From positions 2,728,001 through 2,792,000 of the forward strand of contig NZ_CP157210.1 in the NCBI RefSeq assembly GCF_046736345.1: a stretch of 64,000 nt of DNA, given 5' to 3'. The translations under genes were made by a program, and so were the position numbers. This DNA comes from Hyphococcus formosus (GTDB lineage: Bacteria; Pseudomonadota; Alphaproteobacteria; Caulobacterales; Parvularculaceae). Positions within the stretch are counted from its first letter, which is position 1. The number at the start of each line of letters is the position of its first letter. Below the pieces are notes generated by a model. That model did not search any database, was not told the origin of the DNA, and was given only the letters and a program-made list of their open reading frames with translations. Shown here piece after piece: positions 25,139 through 32,828 of the stretch.

Positions 25139-25908
25139 TTTGCAGTAGCTTTCTTTGTGGGTCGTTTCGTTGTGGTTCTAAGCTTAGGAGCGTTGGCGAG
25201 CTTCTTTTTGGGCGCTGCCTTTTTCTTGGTCGCTTTTTTTTTAGCGGGTTTTGGTTTGTCCGGCGACAAGACTTTCTCTTTGAAACCGCAAAGATCAACT
25301 AGATCGCAACGCCAACATTCTGGCGTGCGCGCCTTGCAGATATACCGGCCATGCAAAATCAGCCAATGATGCGCATCCTGGAGATATTCCTCAGGGACAA
25401 TTTTTTCCAGCCCCAATTCTACATCGAGCGGAGTTTTCCCCGGCGCAATGCCGGTGCGGTTTCCGATCCGAAATATATGGGTGTCGACCGCAATGGTCGG
25501 CGCGCCAAAGGCCACATTCATCACCACATTGGCGGTTTTGCGGCCAACCCCCGGTAGTTCCTCTAGCGCTTCGCGCGATTGCGGCACTTCACCGCCGAAT
25601 CTGTCGATCAACATCTGAGACAGCGCGATGACGTTTTTGGCTTTATTGCGCCAAAGGCCAATCGTTTTCACATATTCGCCAAGTTTTTCTTCGCCCAGCG
25701 CCACCATCTTTTCGGGCGTATCTGCGACTTTGAAAAGGTCCTTCGTCGCCTTGTTGACGCCGACATCGGTGGCTTGGGCCGATAGGGCGACCGCAACCAC
25801 CAGCGTATAGGGATTGGTGTAATTTAATTCCGTTTGCGGTGACGGTTCGGTCGTTGAGAGGCGCTCAAACATCTTGCGCGCATTGTCTCGGGTCATTTTG
25901 CGGGGCAT
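25135..25908 (-). CDS. nth: Endonuclease III with basic C-terminal tail
   Basis: DNA glycosylase/AP lyase for oxidised pyrimidines, 257 aa from ATG 25908. The helix-hairpin-helix is ELPGVGRKTANVV with catalytic Lys 124; Asp 142 is in AVDTHIFR. The [4Fe-4S] ligands are Cys 191, 198, 201 and 207 with the C-x6-C-x2-C-x5-C spacing. After the usual end (about 215) there is an extra 40-residue Lys/Ala/Pro-rich tail (KKATKKKAAPKKKLA), probably disordered and DNA-binding. A longer reading from 26058 adds 50 residues unlike the family. Divergent from the DUF2244 gene. Confidence 0.96.
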   Translation of the reverse strand: MPRKMTRDNARKMFERLSTTEPSPQTELNYTNPYTLVVAVALSAQATDVGVNKATKDLFKVADTPEKMVALGEEKLGEYVKTIGLWRNKAKNVIALSQMLIDRFGGEVPQSREALEELPGVGRKTANVVMNVAFGAPTIAVDTHIFRIGNRTGIAPGKTPLDVELGLEKIVPEEYLQDAHHWLILHGRYICKARTPECWRCDLVDLCGFKEKVLSPDKPKPAKKKATKKKAAPKKKLANAPKLRTTTKRPTKKATAK

Positions 25909-26014
25909 AGGCGGCCTTTTTGATTCTGGTTGCGACCATAACGTCCGCCAAGCGCAGGTAAAGTTCCGCTTTGCGCAATTGCGACCATGTCCCTTGTGGG
26001 CGTATATTTTTTCT

Positions 26015-26560
26015 ATGACCCAAATATCCGCCATGGAAACCATGCCGCCGCTGTCCAAGGGACGCAGCCTTGAGGCGCCAAGCCTCGAGACGATGGGCGA
26101 CGCGAAAAGCGATTTTGATGCTGTTCTTTATCCGAACCGATCCTTGCCCAATAAAGGCTTTGTGATCGTCATGACGATTGTCGCGGTGTCCCTGTTCTCT
26201 ACTGGGCTTTTCTTTTCGACTTTGGGTGCGTGGCCGGTTTTAGGGTTCTGTGGGCTTGATGTTCTGGCGGTCTGGGTTGCGTTCAAGCTCAGCTATCGGC
26301 AAGGGCGATTGCGCGAACGGGTGCGCATTGCCAATGGCGAGATGTGGGTTTCCCGGGTAATGCCATCGGGGCATGAAATGCGCTGGCGGCTCCAGCCCTA
26401 TTGGACGCAAGTGAAAATCGACCAGCCTGTCCGTCATGAAAGTCAGGTCCGCGTGATCAGCAAAGGACGAACATTGATTTTGGGGGCATTTCTGTCACCA
26501 GAGGAGCGGGGCCGGTTTGCCGAGGCGCTAACAAGTGCCTTGGGTCGCGCGCGCGGTTAG
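26015..26560 (+). CDS. DUF2244 integral membrane protein
   Basis: 181 aa from ATG 26015. After about 45 polar residues there are two membrane spans (VIVMTIVAVSLFSTGLFFST and WPVLGFCGLDVLAVWVAFKL), then a cytosolic C-terminal half with WRLQPYWTQVKI and GAFLSPEERGRFAEALTSAL, the typical DUF2244 ending. Function unknown in the family. It starts 106 bases from the divergent nth gene, a neighbourhood common in alphaproteobacteria, and leads a rightward run of closely spaced genes to 30123. Confidence 0.85.
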   Translation: MTQISAMETMPPLSKGRSLEAPSLETMGDAKSDFDAVLYPNRSLPNKGFVIVMTIVAVSLFSTGLFFSTLGAWPVLGFCGLDVLAVWVAFKLSYRQGRLRERVRIANGEMWVSRVMPSGHEMRWRLQPYWTQVKIDQPVRHESQVRVISKGRTLILGAFLSPEERGRFAEALTSALGRARG

Positions 26561-26599
26561 GCTACACGGTCCCATCGAAACCGTTTTTGGATAGAAATT

Positions 26600-27142
26600 A
26601 TGCTCGGTACGTTCCTGATTTTGCTGGGTCTGCTTGCGCTTGGTGTCGGCCTTTATTGGTACTGGCGCAGAAAAGTCGCCGCCGAAATCGCGGAAGGGGC
26701 GGCGTATGAATGGGCGTTTTACCAAAAAAATGAGCCCGAATTTGTCGCAGACCTGACCGAGGATCAATTCAACGAAATTTATCGCCGCGTGAATGAGCCG
26801 CGTTTCCCCGGCTATGCACTGGCGGCGGTGGCGACCTTTCTCGTCTCGCTTCCCCTGACATTGGGGCTTTTGGGTTTTTCGCAATGGGTTGGACAAAAGC
26901 TGGGTATTCTGCCCCAGCCTGTTGAAATTGTGCGATATGTCAATCTTGGCGAAGTCAAAGTCGCGCAATCATGGCAATGCGGGCCGGAATGTCAGCTTTA
27001 TGTTGCTGAGGCATTTTCCGGTTTTTACTTTTTCTTCGGGATTGTCATTGTCTGGTTAGTCATCGTCTGGTTTTTTATGCGGCGGTTTCATAATCGCCGT
27101 CCCGGTTATTTGCGCGACGAAATTCTGCGCGCAAAAAGTTAG
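26600..27142 (+). CDS. Membrane protein of unknown function
   Basis: 180 aa. An N-terminal span (LGTFLILLGLLALGVGLYWYW), a short amphipathic region with AYEWAFYQKNEPEFVADLTEDQFNEI in parts (NEPEFVADLTEDQF), a second span (LAAVATFLVSLPLTLGLLGF), a periplasmic loop with two cysteines (QCGPEC), and a third span (FYFFFGIVIVWLVIVWFFM). The short tail is basic (RRFHNRRPGYLRDE). No family recognised. Located 39 bases after DUF2244 and 15 bases before gloA; probably the same transcript. Confidence 0.75.
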   Translation: MLGTFLILLGLLALGVGLYWYWRRKVAAEIAEGAAYEWAFYQKNEPEFVADLTEDQFNEIYRRVNEPRFPGYALAAVATFLVSLPLTLGLLGFSQWVGQKLGILPQPVEIVRYVNLGEVKVAQSWQCGPECQLYVAEAFSGFYFFFGIVIVWLVIVWFFMRRFHNRRPGYLRDEILRAKS

Positions 27143-27157
27143 TAACAGGAGATAGTC

Positions 27158-27598
27158 TTGCAGTATCTACACACCATGGTCCGTGTACGCGATTTAGAAC
27201 AATCACTTGACTTTTATTGCAACAAGCTCGGCCTTCAAGAAGTGAACCGCTATGACGTTGAGGCAGGGCGCTTTACGCTGGTCTTTCTTGCGGCACCAGA
27301 GGATGTCGCGCGAGCAAAAGAGAAAAGCGGCCCCATGGTCGAGCTTACCTATAATTGGGACCCTGAGGAATATGATGGCGGGCGAAATTTCGGCCATCTT
27401 GCCTATCTGGTTGATGACATTTATGCGGCCTGTCAAAAGTTGATGGATGCGGGCGTTACCATCAATCGTCCGCCCCGCGATGGTCATATGGCTTTCGTCC
27501 GGTCGCCAGACGGCATTTCGATTGAGCTATTACAACGCGGTGAGGCGCTTGAGCCAGCTGAGCCATGGGCAAGTATGGAAAACACTGGCACCTGGTAA
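27158..27598 (+). CDS. gloA: Lactoylglutathione lyase (glyoxalase I)
   Basis: 146 aa, vicinal-oxygen-chelate fold. It isomerises the hemithioacetal of methylglyoxal and glutathione to lactoylglutathione. Metal ligands by family: His in YLHTMVRV, Glu in VELTYNW, His in NFGHLAYLV and Glu in GISIELLQ. The substrate-loop DGHMAFVRSPDG is conserved. The TTG at 27158 is taken as start because AGGAG lies six bases upstream; ATG 27176 would drop the first six residues, including the first His ligand, which argues against it. Confidence 0.94.
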   Translation: MQYLHTMVRVRDLEQSLDFYCNKLGLQEVNRYDVEAGRFTLVFLAAPEDVARAKEKSGPMVELTYNWDPEEYDGGRNFGHLAYLVDDIYAACQKLMDAGVTINRPPRDGHMAFVRSPDGISIELLQRGEALEPAEPWASMENTGTW

Positions 27599-27640
27599 GG
27601 CCTATTCAGGCTAGGGTATTCCTCAGACGAAAGTATCTTG

Positions 27641-28606
27641 ATGGCTGGTCGCTCGCACTCTTCCGACCCTGTGGTTCTTGACCAAATTACAAAGCGTTAC
27701 GGCAATTTCACTGCGGTGGATAATCTGTCGTTTCGGGTCGCGCAAGGTGAGATATACGGGTTTTTGGGCCCCAATGGTGCGGGCAAGACCACAACGCTCC
27801 GTATGCTGCTTGATATCGTCAAGCCGACGACCGGCAGCATCAGCGTATTGGGCGCATCATCTGCGATTAATGTTCGCCGCAAGATTGGCTACCTGCCGGA
27901 AGAGCGCGGTCTCTATCGCAAAATGAAGGCCGTCGATTCAATTTCCTATTTTGCGCAATTGCGCGGGTTGCCATCCGGAAAGGCGAAGCGGCGCGCGAAC
28001 GAGCTGCTTGAACAATTCGGGCTTGAAAAATTTGCCAAGTCAAAAAACGAAGCCCTCTCAAAAGGCATGGCGCAAAAAGTTCAGCTCTTGGCGACCATCG
28101 CTCATGAGCCGGAACTTTTGATTTTGGACGAGCCCTTCTCCGGCCTCGACCCGATCAATCAGCAAACGCTCGAGGCTTTGATTTCCGATCAGCGCGCGAA
28201 TGGCCGGACGATTATTTTCTCTACCCATGTTATGCAGCATGCGGAACGGCTGTGTGATCGGTTTCTGATCCTGGCGCATGGGCAAAAGCGGTTCGAAGGC
28301 ACATTAGAGGCGGCGCGGGCGCTTTATGGGCACCGGCTTCATGTGCGCAGTGCCGCACCCCCTGAAGCGTTTGAGCGCCTTGCCGGTGTGATTTCTGTTC
28401 GTCTCGAAAAGGCCGGGGGTGACGAAAATCTCTATGAGATTGAGCTTGCGGACAATGCCGATCCGCAATCATTTCTGCGGCAGGTCGTCGGGGCCGGTAT
28501 CCAGATCAGCCGTTTCGAACAGGCGGGCGCGACCTTACACGAAATTTTCGTATCGCTTGCGGGCGATGAGGCGGCAACATCGGATCTGGCGGAGGCCGCG
28601 GAATGA
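27641..28606 (+). CDS. ABC exporter ATP-binding protein (NatA/YhaQ-like)
   Basis: 321 aa. Walker A is GPNGAGKTT, the signature is the variant LSKGMAQKVQLL (typical of the YhaQ/NatA branch rather than LSGGQ), Walker B is LLILDEPFSGLD and the switch His is in FSTHVMQHAE. The C-terminal 100 residues are a YhaQ-type extension (DUF4162-like). It overlaps its permease gene by four bases (ATGA). The pair would export an unknown substrate; Na+ or a lipid/peptide are guesses. A TTG directly 5' of the ATG is an alternative start. Confidence 0.92.
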   Translation: MAGRSHSSDPVVLDQITKRYGNFTAVDNLSFRVAQGEIYGFLGPNGAGKTTTLRMLLDIVKPTTGSISVLGASSAINVRRKIGYLPEERGLYRKMKAVDSISYFAQLRGLPSGKAKRRANELLEQFGLEKFAKSKNEALSKGMAQKVQLLATIAHEPELLILDEPFSGLDPINQQTLEALISDQRANGRTIIFSTHVMQHAERLCDRFLILAHGQKRFEGTLEAARALYGHRLHVRSAAPPEAFERLAGVISVRLEKAGGDENLYEIELADNADPQSFLRQVVGAGIQISRFEQAGATLHEIFVSLAGDEAATSDLAEAAE

Positions 28607-30123
28607 CACAGATTTTGCTGATCGCATGGCGCGAATATAAACAATATGTTTTCTCGCGCGGGTTCCTGATTTTTCTGGTGATGTTACCGGTCAGTCTGGT
28701 GGCGTTTAGTGCGGCGATGGGCCTTGTCGAGCGAAACAAGCCCACCCGTGTTTTCGTGGTTTACGATGTAACGGGCGAATATATTGATGACATAGATCAG
28801 GCGATTGAGCGGCGACATCTCTTCTATAGTCTCGCCGCGTGGGATACCTATCTTTCGCTTAGCGCGACGCCTGAAAGTCTGGCGGATGGATTGATCGAAT
28901 ATCCATTTGCGCCTGATGCGGTGAATGATGCTCGGGCGGAGGCATTTCTGGCCGCTGGAGGCTTTGATGCCGCGAACGCAGCGGCGGGACCGCATTTGCG
29001 TCCGGGCGTTCCCGCATATGAGGCACCACGCCAACAATTCGAGCGTATTGACGCGCCGTTAGAGGCGGGCACATCGCTTGAGGAGGCCGAAGCAATCTTG
29101 CGGCCCTATCTTCTTGATGAAACGCGAGTTGAAATGCCGGACGGTTCGACCGCACCGCTTTTTGCGGCGATTTTGATCCCGGCGGATTTTGGCGCAGGGG
29201 AAGACGCTGCGGCGGCCCAATATTGGAGCCGCAATCTGACCGATAATGCATTGGAAAGCGTCGTCGGGGATGCGCTTGATCGCGCCGTTAAACGGCAAGC
29301 GGTTGCCGATTTCGGATTGTCGCAAGAGGCGCTGGATAAGGTCGATGCGGTGGAGGCACCCTTACTTTCCTATCGTCCTGATCGCGCGCCAGATGAAGCA
29401 GAACTTGGTCTTGAAGACCGAATAGAAACCGCATTGCCCGCCGCGCTGACCTATATGTTGGTGGTGATTATATTTGGTGTCGGCAATCTGTTGCTGACCA
29501 ATACGATCGAAGAGCGCTCGAACAAGATCGTCGAGATTTTGTTGTCGTCGGTGACGGCGGGGCAGCTCATGACAGGCAAGCTGATTGGTATTGCGGCGGT
29601 GGGCCTGACAATGCCGGCCATGTTTTTGGTAGGTGGACTTGCGGGATCGGCGACCCTCGCGACGGATGAGAATGTTTTGTCGCTTGCTATAGGCTCGCTA
29701 TTCTCTTCACCCTTATTGCTGATTTATCTTTTCTATTTCTTCTGCGCCTATGCGATTTTCGCGATGATCTTTCTCGCGATTGGCGCGGTGTCGAACTCGT
29801 TGCAAGACGCCCAGTCTTATATGGGGCCGGTGATGATTTTGGTGTTTGCGCCCATGCCGTTCATGGTGATGGTGTTTCAAAACCCAAATGGGTTCGTGGC
29901 ATCTGTGCTGACCTGGATCCCCGTCTATACGCCCTATGCGGTCATGATGCGCGCGGCCGCTGATCCGCCCTTTTGGGAAATTGCAGGCGCGACGTTGTTG
30001 ATGCTCGTTTTTGCGATTTTCCTGATGCGGATTATGGGCCGCATCTTCCGCAATGCAATTTTGCAATCTTCACCGCCAAAGGCGCGCGAGGTCTGGCGTT
30101 TGGCGCGGAAAGAAAAGCCTTAG
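28603..30123 (+). CDS. ABC-2 type exporter permease (NatB-like)
   Basis: 506 aa. One span near the N-terminus (FLIFLVMLPVSLVAFSAAMG) is followed by a large periplasmic domain (about residues 45-280), then five to six spans in the C-terminal half (for example YMLVVIIFGVGNLLLTN, FYFFCAYAIFAMIFLAIG). The conserved EERSNKIVEILLSSV follows the second span, as in COG1668 permeases. The gene overlaps the preceding ATPase by four bases. Its stop overlaps the stop of the convergent zinc-finger gene by four bases (TTAG). Confidence 0.9.
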   Translation: MTQILLIAWREYKQYVFSRGFLIFLVMLPVSLVAFSAAMGLVERNKPTRVFVVYDVTGEYIDDIDQAIERRHLFYSLAAWDTYLSLSATPESLADGLIEYPFAPDAVNDARAEAFLAAGGFDAANAAAGPHLRPGVPAYEAPRQQFERIDAPLEAGTSLEEAEAILRPYLLDETRVEMPDGSTAPLFAAILIPADFGAGEDAAAAQYWSRNLTDNALESVVGDALDRAVKRQAVADFGLSQEALDKVDAVEAPLLSYRPDRAPDEAELGLEDRIETALPAALTYMLVVIIFGVGNLLLTNTIEERSNKIVEILLSSVTAGQLMTGKLIGIAAVGLTMPAMFLVGGLAGSATLATDENVLSLAIGSLFSSPLLLIYLFYFFCAYAIFAMIFLAIGAVSNSLQDAQSYMGPVMILVFAPMPFMVMVFQNPNGFVASVLTWIPVYTPYAVMMRAAADPPFWEIAGATLLMLVFAIFLMRIMGRIFRNAILQSSPPKAREVWRLARKEKP

Positions 30124-30317
30124 GCGGTTTGGCCGGCGGCTTCTGGCTTATAGATGAATTTACGGTCGCAATAGCCGCATTCGGCTTCGCCATCCTCAAG
30201 CGAATACCAGACGACCGGATGGCCTAGGGCACCATCGCCGCCGTCACAGGAGACGCGCAGGCTGTCCACATAGATGACTTCTGGATCCGGTGTGATGGTT
30301 GTCGTCGATTCGCTCAT
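30120..30317 (-). CDS. Zinc-finger (CHCC, NDUFS6-like) domain protein
   Basis: 65 aa. The zf-CHCC pattern is intact: SCDGGDGALGHPVVWY followed by GEAECGYCDRKF, giving Cys, His, Cys, Cys ligands. This fold matches the mitochondrial complex I subunit NDUFS6, and alphaproteobacterial relatives copurify with complex I (family knowledge); a role at complex I here is inference. A start at 30332 would add MKKRP; 30317 has AGAAAAGA before it. The gene converges with the ABC permease, sharing four bases, and is divergent from the ABC ATPase at 30483. Confidence 0.85.
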   Translation of the reverse strand: MSESTTTITPDPEVIYVDSLRVSCDGGDGALGHPVVWYSLEDGEAECGYCDRKFIYKPEAAGQTA

Positions 30318-30482
30318 GGGTCTTTTCTTCATGAAGATGAAACTTGGTGACTGTGCTTGCCGCTGATGGGCGCTTTCGTCAAGACCTCCCGCATATGTGT
30401 GGTACGATTAACGGGCCGCGTGGTTGACCCGTTTGGCGTGCAGCGCGATAAGCGCAGGCAGCACGAATAAGTGAGAATTTCC

Positions 30483-31430
30483 ATGGATTTCAACTCAAAT
30501 GCCGAATATGCGATTGCCGCCCGCGGGGTACGCAAGGTCTATGGCGGTACGGGCAAGGCCCCTGCGAAGGAAGCCCTGAAGGGCGTGGATATCCTTGTAA
30601 AGCGCGGGTCGATTTTTGGGTTATTGGGGCCAAATGGGGCCGGGAAATCCACCTTTATCAATATTCTGGCGGGTCTCGTGAACAAAACTGCTGGGGACGT
30701 TTCGGTCTGGGGTTTTGATATTGATCGCAATCCCCGACAGGTGCGGGCGTCGCTTGGGGTTGTGCCGCAAGAAATCAATATGGACGTGTTTTTCACGCCG
30801 CTTGAGGCGCTTGAAATCCAGGCGGGCCTCTATGGGGTGCCAAAGAACAAACGCCGCTCCAAAGAGATCCTCGAAGCGCTGGGCCTCGGCGATAAGGCGA
30901 ATGCCTATGTGCGGATGTTATCCGGGGGTATGAAACGCCGGTTGCTGGTGGCAAAGGCGATGGTGCATTCACCGCCAATCCTCATTCTAGATGAGCCAAC
31001 GGCGGGCGTTGATATCGAGCTGCGCAAGCAATTGTGGGACTATGTTCTGAAGCTCCATGAAATGGGCGTCACCATCGTGTTGACGACGCATTATCTCGAA
31101 GAGGCCCAAGAGCTTTGTGAGGAAATTGCGATCATCCACAACGGTAATGTTGTTGCCTGCGAGCCAACGGAAAAGTTGATCTCGTCGCTTGACCGCAAGA
31201 CCTTGATGGTCACACCGAGTGAGTCCGTTGATATCAAGCCGGACCTTGGACCGCTGGAATATGAGTTAAAGCCCGATGGCAGTCTCGCCATTGCGTATCA
31301 GCCGAGCAAAACACAAGTCGCCGATATTCTTGAACGGCTTTCAGGGGCTGGGATTGCGGTAAAAGATCTTTCTACCGTCGAGGCGGATCTTGAAGATGTG
31401 TTCCTTGAGCTGACCTATCGCACCGACTAA
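30483..31430 (+). CDS. ABC transporter ATP-binding protein without a permease partner
   Basis: 315 aa. Walker A GPNGAGKST, Q-loop VVPQEINMDVFFTPLE, signature LSGGMKRRLLVAKAM, Walker B ILILDEPTAGVD, switch His in LTTHYLEEA. The layout matches the YadG/CcmA-like exporter ATPases. A C-terminal 80-residue extension follows, ending AVKDLSTVEADLEDVFLEL. GTG 30471 is an alternative start. The next gene is on the opposite strand, so the cognate membrane subunit is not adjacent; it may be encoded elsewhere. The stop overlaps that of the convergent acyltransferase by four bases (CTAA). Confidence 0.9.
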   Translation: MDFNSNAEYAIAARGVRKVYGGTGKAPAKEALKGVDILVKRGSIFGLLGPNGAGKSTFINILAGLVNKTAGDVSVWGFDIDRNPRQVRASLGVVPQEINMDVFFTPLEALEIQAGLYGVPKNKRRSKEILEALGLGDKANAYVRMLSGGMKRRLLVAKAMVHSPPILILDEPTAGVDIELRKQLWDYVLKLHEMGVTIVLTTHYLEEAQELCEEIAIIHNGNVVACEPTEKLISSLDRKTLMVTPSESVDIKPDLGPLEYELKPDGSLAIAYQPSKTQVADILERLSGAGIAVKDLSTVEADLEDVFLELTYRTD

Positions 31431-32293
31431 TCGCTGATCGGTTTCCACATCGCGTGATCATCCGGCAGTCTCATCGCATAGTCTCTAAGGGCGGCGGCGA
31501 CTTTTTTCGGGTCGCCCTGTAGCGCATGTGGCGGGATCATTGGACCCAGAGTGATTTTGTAGGTCTTGTTCTTTTTGTTCAAAAGTTCATGGAACAGCGT
31601 GATGTCACGCAGCTCCGTGTTCAATCGCCAGAACCAATAATAGAGCCATGAATTACGCATTCCGATATGTACCGGAACGACCGGGCAATCATATTTGCGC
31701 GCGAAAATAGCAACTGACGCCAGCCATTCCTGCTCGGTCAGCACCTTTTCGTCACTCATGAAGGCCAGCCGTCCGGAGGGAAAGAGAACGACGCATTTTT
31801 CCTGTTTGAATGCTTTGATCAGGCTTTCCAATGTCTCGCGGGAGCGTTGGGCTGTTCGTTTTTCAGGGACCCATTCGACCGGGATAATCATATCGTCAAG
31901 GCCCGGTGCCGCGCGCAATGCATCGCGATTGGCAAAGAAGGTCATATCGGGACGTTTGTCTTTGATTGCGTCGAACATGGCAATTCCGTCGGGAATGCCC
32001 GTTGGGTGCGTTGAAGCAATCAGTACACGTCCATGTTGTGGCAGGTTTTCGAGACCATCGATCTGAATATTCAGCTTGAGAAGATCGCTGATATAATCGA
32101 ACACCGCCCGGGCAGAGAGATCGCCGATGGCATCGGCCATTCTGACCGCCGGTTTATAGAGTAAGAGCGGATAAAGTGCGGCTTTATATAAAGGCCAAAG
32201 CGCTGACTGACGGAGATGTTCAGCCCGTTCCTCGATCAACTCGTCAACGATATGTTTCTCGGCGGGCGTTTTCTTGTGGCTTTTATCGTTCAT
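31427..32293 (-). CDS. PlsC-like acyltransferase
   Basis: 288 aa. The acyltransferase motif I appears as STHPTGIPDG, a His-x5-Asp spacing seen in the hemolysin-like/OlsB branch instead of the usual His-x4-Asp. Motif III is VLFPSGRLAF (FPSGR for FPEGT), and motif IV is CPVVPVHIGM. It probably acylates a glycerolipid or similar acceptor at the inner membrane face; acceptor unknown. Segments YKAALYPLLLYKP near residue 40 may associate with the membrane. It follows the small membrane protein gene (32340) by 46 bases on the same strand. Confidence 0.82.
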   Translation of the reverse strand: MNDKSHKKTPAEKHIVDELIEERAEHLRQSALWPLYKAALYPLLLYKPAVRMADAIGDLSARAVFDYISDLLKLNIQIDGLENLPQHGRVLIASTHPTGIPDGIAMFDAIKDKRPDMTFFANRDALRAAPGLDDMIIPVEWVPEKRTAQRSRETLESLIKAFKQEKCVVLFPSGRLAFMSDEKVLTEQEWLASVAIFARKYDCPVVPVHIGMRNSWLYYWFWRLNTELRDITLFHELLNKKNKTYKITLGPMIPPHALQGDPKKVAAALRDYAMRLPDDHAMWKPISD

Positions 32294-32339
32294 TCCGAGG
32301 TCCGGTGTTAATCCGCATTTGAGTAATCAATACGCGGGT

Positions 32340-32618
32340 TCACCGTTTCGCAAAATCCTGTCCCTTTTGCGATTGGTCGTCCGTTTCCTCGCGATAGGGC
32401 TCGCTCGCCAGATGGAGAACCAAAAACGCCCCGGAAATGAGCAAGACGATTGCGGGTAGGTCACTGCCATTGTCATCGAACCAATTCGCGACAATGCAGA
32501 CCCAGGCAATGACGAGATAAGGTAACAAAGGCGGGTTTTCGTGGCGCATCCGATTGATAAACAACGACGCGGCCGCGATGAACAGCATGACGGAAAAGAG
32601 CTGAAATGATGGTCCCAT
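32340..32618 (-). CDS. Small three-span membrane protein (possible XrtV-system accessory type)
   Basis: 92 aa, supported by GGAGAATA directly before the ATG. Three hydrophobic segments: FQLFSVMLFIAAASLFI, LLPYLVIAWVCIVANWF and LPAIVLLISGAFLVLHLA; the C-terminal 20 residues are polar. The pattern of an ENPP motif, an IVANWFDDNG loop and a third span recalls small proteins annotated as accessory to XrtV exosortase systems, but I cannot confirm it. It would be expressed with the PlsC-like acyltransferase. The VPLPA-CTERM protein at 3784 shows that this genome uses exosortase sorting. Confidence 0.6.
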   Translation of the reverse strand: MGPSFQLFSVMLFIAAASLFINRMRHENPPLLPYLVIAWVCIVANWFDDNGSDLPAIVLLISGAFLVLHLASEPYREETDDQSQKGQDFAKR

Positions 32619-32828
32619 ATTCTCCGTTCTCCCGCAATTACCCTCCTATATTGTCGTTAATATCGACTTACCCGCGAGGGTTAATGAAAATGTCGCGGTA
32701 ATTTTTCGGAAATTATGCAAGCCATAATATGGCCAGCGCCGGGTTTTGGGCTTAAGACCGAAGATGTGCCCGCGGAAAAACCGACAGGGCGCGTACTCAT
32801 CAACGGGTGAGGCTTCGGGAGGAAGTAA

